From contig JBBDYG010000109.1 in NCBI GenBank assembly GCA_040901765.1, positions 9,215 through 73,214 of the forward strand: a stretch of 64,000 nucleotides of DNA, given 5' to 3'. The position numbers and the translations under genes were made by a program. Below are positions 58,641 to 64,000 of the stretch, piece after piece. The notes under the pieces were generated by a model, which had not been told where the DNA came from, ran no database searches, and worked only from the letters and a program-made list of their open reading frames with translations. Each line of letters starts with the position of its first letter. The stretch's first letter is position 1. The stretch comes from JBBDYG01 sp040901765 (GTDB lineage Bacteria > Planctomycetota > Planctomycetia > Pirellulales > Lacipirellulaceae).

Positions 58641-59339
58641 ATGACGTGGCACGCCATGCAGCATCTTTCGCGAAGCTCTTTCCTTATTGCGTCTCTTGCA
58701 TTGGCCGTAACCGGCTGCACGGTGACGCCCAATATGTGGCCGTTTCGCGACAACGAACGAACCAGCTACCCGACTCCCGCGATGCGCACCGACGCAATTC
58801 GCGAGTTCGCCGCCCGCTCTAACGGCCTAGACACCCCCGAGCAGCAGGAGATTGCATCGCAGTTGGCTCGGCAAATTCAAGTGGAGCCCGATCCGCTCGT
58901 GCGGGGCACGATCGTGGAAACACTCGCAAGATTCAACACGCCGCTCGCCTCCCAGGTGATGGTCGCCGGCCTGCATGACGCCGATCCGATCGTCCGCCGC
59001 AAATGTTGCCATGGTCTTGGCGAGCGCGGCGATCCCTCGGCGATCGAACCGCTGAGCCGGGCGTTGCGCGAAGACGACCAGATGGACGTCCGCGTCGCCG
59101 CTACCGAAGCGCTGGGCCGCATACCCTCGCCCGAAGCACTCAAGGCACTTACCGCGGCACTCGAAGATCGCGATCCAGCGCTGCAGTTTGCCGCAGTCCA
59201 ATCGGTGAAGCAGATTTCAGGACAAGACTTTGGCGGTGACGTGCGGGCCTACCTTCAATATGCCCAATGCGAGAACCCCAGCATCGCAAAGCCGCCAACT
59301 TCCGTCGCCGAGCGATTGCGAGGAATGACACCATTTTAG
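58641..59339 (+). CDS. HEAT-repeat lipoprotein
   Basis: A 232-residue protein; either ATG 58641 or 58656 may be used. A lipoprotein signal (SSFLIASLALAVTGC) is followed by a short linker and HEAT-like repeats: VRGTIVETLARFNTPLASQVM, DADPIVRRKCCHGLGERGDPSAIEPL, DVRVAATEALGRIPSPEALKAL, and DPALQFAAVQSVKQISG. HEAT repeats form superhelical scaffolds for protein contacts. It would be anchored in the outer or inner membrane, facing the periplasm. It is followed by an exported protein with unrelated domain content. Confidence 0.83.
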   Translation: MTWHAMQHLSRSSFLIASLALAVTGCTVTPNMWPFRDNERTSYPTPAMRTDAIREFAARSNGLDTPEQQEIASQLARQIQVEPDPLVRGTIVETLARFNTPLASQVMVAGLHDADPIVRRKCCHGLGERGDPSAIEPLSRALREDDQMDVRVAATEALGRIPSPEALKALTAALEDRDPALQFAAVQSVKQISGQDFGGDVRAYLQYAQCENPSIAKPPTSVAERLRGMTPF

Positions 59340-59341
59340 GG

Positions 59342-59418
59342 TGCAGGGGCCAGGGGCCAGGGGCCAGGGGAATTGCAACTGCGGCTTCGCCGGCCGTTTT
59401 TTCCCTGACCCCTGACAT
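59342..59418. repeat. Heptamer-array inverted repeat (GGGGCCA units)
   Basis: The left arm is three tandem GGGGCCA units (from about 59345). The right arm is TTCCCTGACCCCTGACA, the inverse of a similar array. A small CGGC-TTC-GCCG hairpin with six T residues lies between them and could terminate the HEAT gene. Confidence 0.65.
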
Positions 59419-59575
59419 TTGCATTGTGCTGGATTTACGAGAAGCAGGTTCCCGATACCAATTCACGGTTGACGCGCTCTTCGAACGACTGGGCGCTGCG
59501 TGCGCGCACCGCATTCGTGCTAGCGTTGCTAGTTCCAACAATCTGTTTCGCTGCGTTGAAGTTGCAACTGTGGCC

Positions 59576-61484
<1,909 letters not shown>

Positions 61485-61575
61485 TTTCAACCTACAATTG
61501 CATTGAATTCTTCCCCGCCGTCCACTACATTGCACCCGACTTGTGGTCTCGCTTGCCCGCCCGTAATGGGGTCTC

Positions 61576-62529
61576 ATGCCCTTGCAACGCAAATTCACCG
61601 AGCAGCTCCAGGTGATGTCGGGCGTGGCTGCGCAGATGGCCTCGGCGCTCGACGCCGACGCGCTGCTGTTTTTGGTCGAGAGGCCGCTTGACTGGAGCCG
61701 CATTCACGAAATCGTCGGCGCTCACACGATTTTGCTGGCTGGCGACACTGCCGAAGTTCTTGCCGGCGCCGCCGACGACTTCGACACAATCATCCTCGAG
61801 ATGCCCGAGGCGAGCGTCTACGAGCGGCTCACCCAGGCCTTGCTCGAAGCGGTTGCCGACGAATTGCTCACGCCGGGCGCGATCGTCATTGCCGCCTATA
61901 GCGGGTTCGAAGAAGGGATCATCGACTCCGTGAGCATGATCCGCCTCGACGAGCACCTCGGCCGGCTCACCGCCAGCGACCTCCGCCAGATCGAAACAAA
62001 AGTGCCGTTCAACACGCTGAAGCAAGTAGTCGACTTGGCGGTCGATATTGGCCGAGAGGGCCGCGAGGGCAAACCGGTCGGCACTCTATTCGTCGTTGGA
62101 GATCACCGCAAGGTGCTGGAGTACTCCAAGCCGATGGGCTTCGACCCCGTTCGCGGTTACCAGCGCTCGGAGCGGAACCTCAAAGATGCCAAGGTCCGCG
62201 AAGGGGTGAAGGAAATCGCCCAAATGGACGGGGCGTTCGTCGTTGCATCCGATGCCACCGTGATGGCGGCCTCTCAACATCTCTCCGCGCCGCCAGCCGC
62301 CGAATTGAACCTGTCGAAGGGTCTTGGTGCCCGCCACTGGGCCGCCGCCCACATCACCCGTGCCACCGGCGCGGTGGCCGTTTGCGTCAGCGCCACCAGT
62401 GGCACCGTTCGTCTGTTCAACAACGGCGAAATCGTCCTGCGAATCGAGCCTTTAAGCCGCGCCATGAAGTGGAAAGGTTTCGACTTCGAAGTCACCACCC
62501 CCGCCGAGCGCGAATCCCCGATGGGTTAA
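61576..62529 (+). CDS. Diadenylate cyclase, DacZ-like
   Basis: A 317-residue protein. The N-terminal 170 residues form an alpha/beta domain without obvious motifs. The C-terminal DAC domain has MDGAFVVASD (DGA at 218-220), LSKGLGARHWAAAHITRAT with RH at 253-254, and VSATSGTVRLFNNGEI. DAC enzymes make cyclic di-AMP from two ATP. The RHxAA-type second motif and the two-domain layout resemble archaeal DacZ rather than DisA or CdaA, whose motif is RHR. No helical DisA linker or membrane anchor is present, so it is cytosolic. The NrnA-like enzyme at 27.2 kb could act in turnover. Confidence 0.82.
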   Translation: MPLQRKFTEQLQVMSGVAAQMASALDADALLFLVERPLDWSRIHEIVGAHTILLAGDTAEVLAGAADDFDTIILEMPEASVYERLTQALLEAVADELLTPGAIVIAAYSGFEEGIIDSVSMIRLDEHLGRLTASDLRQIETKVPFNTLKQVVDLAVDIGREGREGKPVGTLFVVGDHRKVLEYSKPMGFDPVRGYQRSERNLKDAKVREGVKEIAQMDGAFVVASDATVMAASQHLSAPPAAELNLSKGLGARHWAAAHITRATGAVAVCVSATSGTVRLFNNGEIVLRIEPLSRAMKWKGFDFEVTTPAERESPMG

Positions 62530-62624
62530 CGAGGCTCAGTTTAGCCGCGACGCGGAGCCGAGTCTTCGAGGCGCAGCGGAGCGTGTAACGCGCCAACAAC
62601 TCTTTGTTCGGCGAGTTCAATTGC

Positions 62625-62921
62625 CTAACGGATGAAGAAAAATGAGAACACAGAAAACAATACGATCCCAATCGCGTGCCACACGAGCGTTGCCCTATAT
62701 TGCCAAGTCCCTTTCGGGTAGGACGCTCGCCCCATCGAGTCCAAAGCTACACCTGACCCCATTTCGCACGATAGCAATAATGCGAACGATGTCGGAAGCG
62801 TTAAAACGCCCCAAGATGGAGTGTCAGTCAGCTCGCTGCTCAGCCAGAATCCGCCGAAAAACACCCCGATATAAACCGGGAACAACCAGAGATACGATTT
62901 TCCGTGTTGCAATACGAACAT
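62625..62921 (-). CDS. Small three-helix membrane protein, unknown
   Basis: A 98-residue protein with three hydrophobic segments: LWLFPVYIGVFFGGFWLS, WGVLTLPTSFALLLSCEMG and LVWHAIGIVLFSVFSFFF. Loops are short and polar. The composition is plausible for a membrane protein, but no Shine-Dalgarno is seen before ATG 62921 and I do not recognise the family. It lies between the diadenylate cyclase gene (convergent) and the ATP-grasp gene, which reads in the same direction 27 bases upstream, so it may be co-transcribed with that gene. Confidence 0.55.
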   Translation of the reverse strand: MFVLQHGKSYLWLFPVYIGVFFGGFWLSSELTDTPSWGVLTLPTSFALLLSCEMGSGVALDSMGRASYPKGTWQYRATLVWHAIGIVLFSVFSFFFIR

Positions 62922-62948
62922 TGCGCTTCAATACCCAATTTCCAAAGT

Positions 62949-63818
62949 TCAACTCTCCATCCACCGCTCAAACGCCGCCGCAAACCGTTCCGGCGATTCA
63001 CCATCCATCCGCAGATAGAGCGACGGCTCCACCAGCTCCAGTTCCATCAACACAAACCGGCCCTGGTGGCGGACGAAATCGACCCGCGCGTACAGCGGCG
63101 TTGGCTCGACGCACTCCATCGCCGCGACTGCGGCCGCGATGAGTGCCGGCTCGGTTTCGACTAAGCGAATTGTCGAGCCATACTCCTCTTGCACACGAAA
63201 GTCGTGCGGCTTGGGTGTTTTAAGAATCGTATGACTCAGCTCGCCGTTGAACAGAATGAGCGAGAATTCTCCTTCCTCAACGACCGCCGGCAGGAACGGC
63301 TGGACCATGCACTCTCGATCGGCGAACATACGTTGAAGCTCACCGCCCCGGTCACGCGCCTGCGGCAGCGTGAGTCGAAACGCGTCGACCGCTCCTGCGC
63401 CGACCACCGGCTTGATGACGATTTCCTCCGCGCGAAGCTGCTGAAACATCGCGGGCAAATCGCTCGCCGCAAGGCCGTGGAGCCACAACGTAGGCGGAAT
63501 TGGCACGCCGCGGGTTCCAAGGTCTCGCAAATAGCGCTTGTTGAGATTCCACCGCATGGTCGCCAATTCGTTCGCCAGCCGCGCCCGTGACCGATCGATT
63601 GCCACGAGGGTCCGCTCAAACTCGCCGGCATTCGATTGATAGTCCCATGTGCTTCTCACCACGACGGCGTCGAATCGGTTCCAATCAACCGTCGGATCGC
63701 TCCATGGAACAAACTCGACCTGCCAACCCTGCTGCGCAAACGGCTCGACCGCCAGCTCGTCGTCGGTGACGTAATCGCCTAGATCGCCCATCGTAAGAAA
63801 CGCGCAGATGCCATTCAT
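62949..63818 (-). CDS. ATP-grasp ligase, RimK/DcsG-like
   Basis: A 289-residue protein of ATP-grasp fold. The N-terminal part has FDAVVVRSTWDYQSNAGEF, as in the glutathione-synthetase/RimK-like group. The central ATP-grasp region has VPIPPTLWL, EEIVIKPVVGAGAVDAFRL and MVQPFLPAVVEEGEFSLILFNG. The end has YARVDFVRHQGRFVLMELELVEPSLYL, with the Mg-binding Asp and Glu. Such ligases join a carboxylate to an amine through an acyl phosphate. The substrate is unknown. It stands near the right edge of the window with no biosynthetic neighbours. Confidence 0.85.
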   Translation of the reverse strand: MNGICAFLTMGDLGDYVTDDELAVEPFAQQGWQVEFVPWSDPTVDWNRFDAVVVRSTWDYQSNAGEFERTLVAIDRSRARLANELATMRWNLNKRYLRDLGTRGVPIPPTLWLHGLAASDLPAMFQQLRAEEIVIKPVVGAGAVDAFRLTLPQARDRGGELQRMFADRECMVQPFLPAVVEEGEFSLILFNGELSHTILKTPKPHDFRVQEEYGSTIRLVETEPALIAAAVAAMECVEPTPLYARVDFVRHQGRFVLMELELVEPSLYLRMDGESPERFAAAFERWMES

Positions 63819-64000
63819 AAGAGACCGCTAACGGAGTGGCGGGCGACGGTCTAGGCCGGACGCGACAAGGGGGCTGTCATCGGCTTCTGCGTAAACTTAG
63901 CCTTTCGAAAACAATTGCTGCGCTCTAACCGTTGCTAGTTGGACGTGGCCTTGTCGAACAACTCCTTCAAAACAAGCGTAGTTCGAGTCGGATTGGATCC
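63819..64000. other. Right edge, no gene seen
   Basis: The last 182 bases contain the upstream region of the ATP-grasp gene and no convincing reading frame. Confidence 0.4.

Overview
The window looks like chromosome of a planctomycete, probably of the order Pirellulales. The evidence is several secreted proteins ending in PEP-CTERM anchors, dockerin-like calcium motifs, a Cys-rich Lpg1974-type porin, PQQ-repeat proteins with the WPQWRG motif, the small family found at 14.6 kb, and GC-rich DNA crowded with short dispersed inverted repeats. No rRNA, tRNA, CRISPR array, prophage or intact insertion sequence was recognised. This assignment is inferred from gene content, not from a phylogeny.

Layout. 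0-5.5 kb: a PQQ beta-propeller protein, a UbiB/AarF kinase, rpsU, and an outer-membrane porin facing rpsU across two terminators. 6-15 kb: three exported PEP-CTERM/dockerin proteins around a three-gene cassette (a membrane protein, a CpsD-like ATPase lacking its P-loop lysine, and an ExeA-like AAA ATPase). 15-18.6 kb: larB, the NAD(P)H-hydrate dehydratase nnrD, a toxin-antitoxin pair and ribF. 18.8-26.9 kb: a leftward metal-efflux operon with a CusA/CzcA pump, an adaptor made of two fused modules, two TRASH-type metal-binding proteins and a Cys/His-rich leader protein. 27-31.6 kb: an NrnA-like DHH phosphoesterase, then a Rieske/cytochrome b pair whose cytochrome b carries a C-terminal di-haem c region. 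31.8-40.1 kb: mostly exported or envelope proteins. 40.2-45.6 kb: a cobalamin adenosyltransferase and the nitrogen set amtB-glnB-glnD. 45.6-49.9 kb: a HepT/MNT toxin-antitoxin pair and an ABC ATPase with a large membrane partner. 50.2-52.7 kb: a response regulator, an HPt protein and an NtrC-type sigma-54 activator. 52.9-57.2 kb: a cluster of small envelope-stress proteins (YqjD/YqjE-like, CsbD, DUF1328, PRC barrel). 57.8-63.8 kb: zinc-ribbon and HEAT proteins, a large exported protein, a DacZ-like diadenylate cyclase and an ATP-grasp ligase.

Two patterns stand out. First, at least three good sigma-54-type promoters (GG-N10-GC with near-consensus flanks) precede genes of the stress cluster. 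A fourth precedes the response-regulator gene, and the sigma-54 activator lies between them, which suggests a local regulon of phosphorelay, activator and membrane-stress genes. Second, about eighteen intergenic loci carry inverted-repeat elements of several unrelated sequences. Four or five families share the layout GTAG-palindrome...palindrome-CTAC, the hallmark of REP/REPIN elements. Another group consists of heptanucleotide tandem arrays facing their inverted copies. Several of these elements supply stop codons, protein tails or terminators to neighbouring genes.
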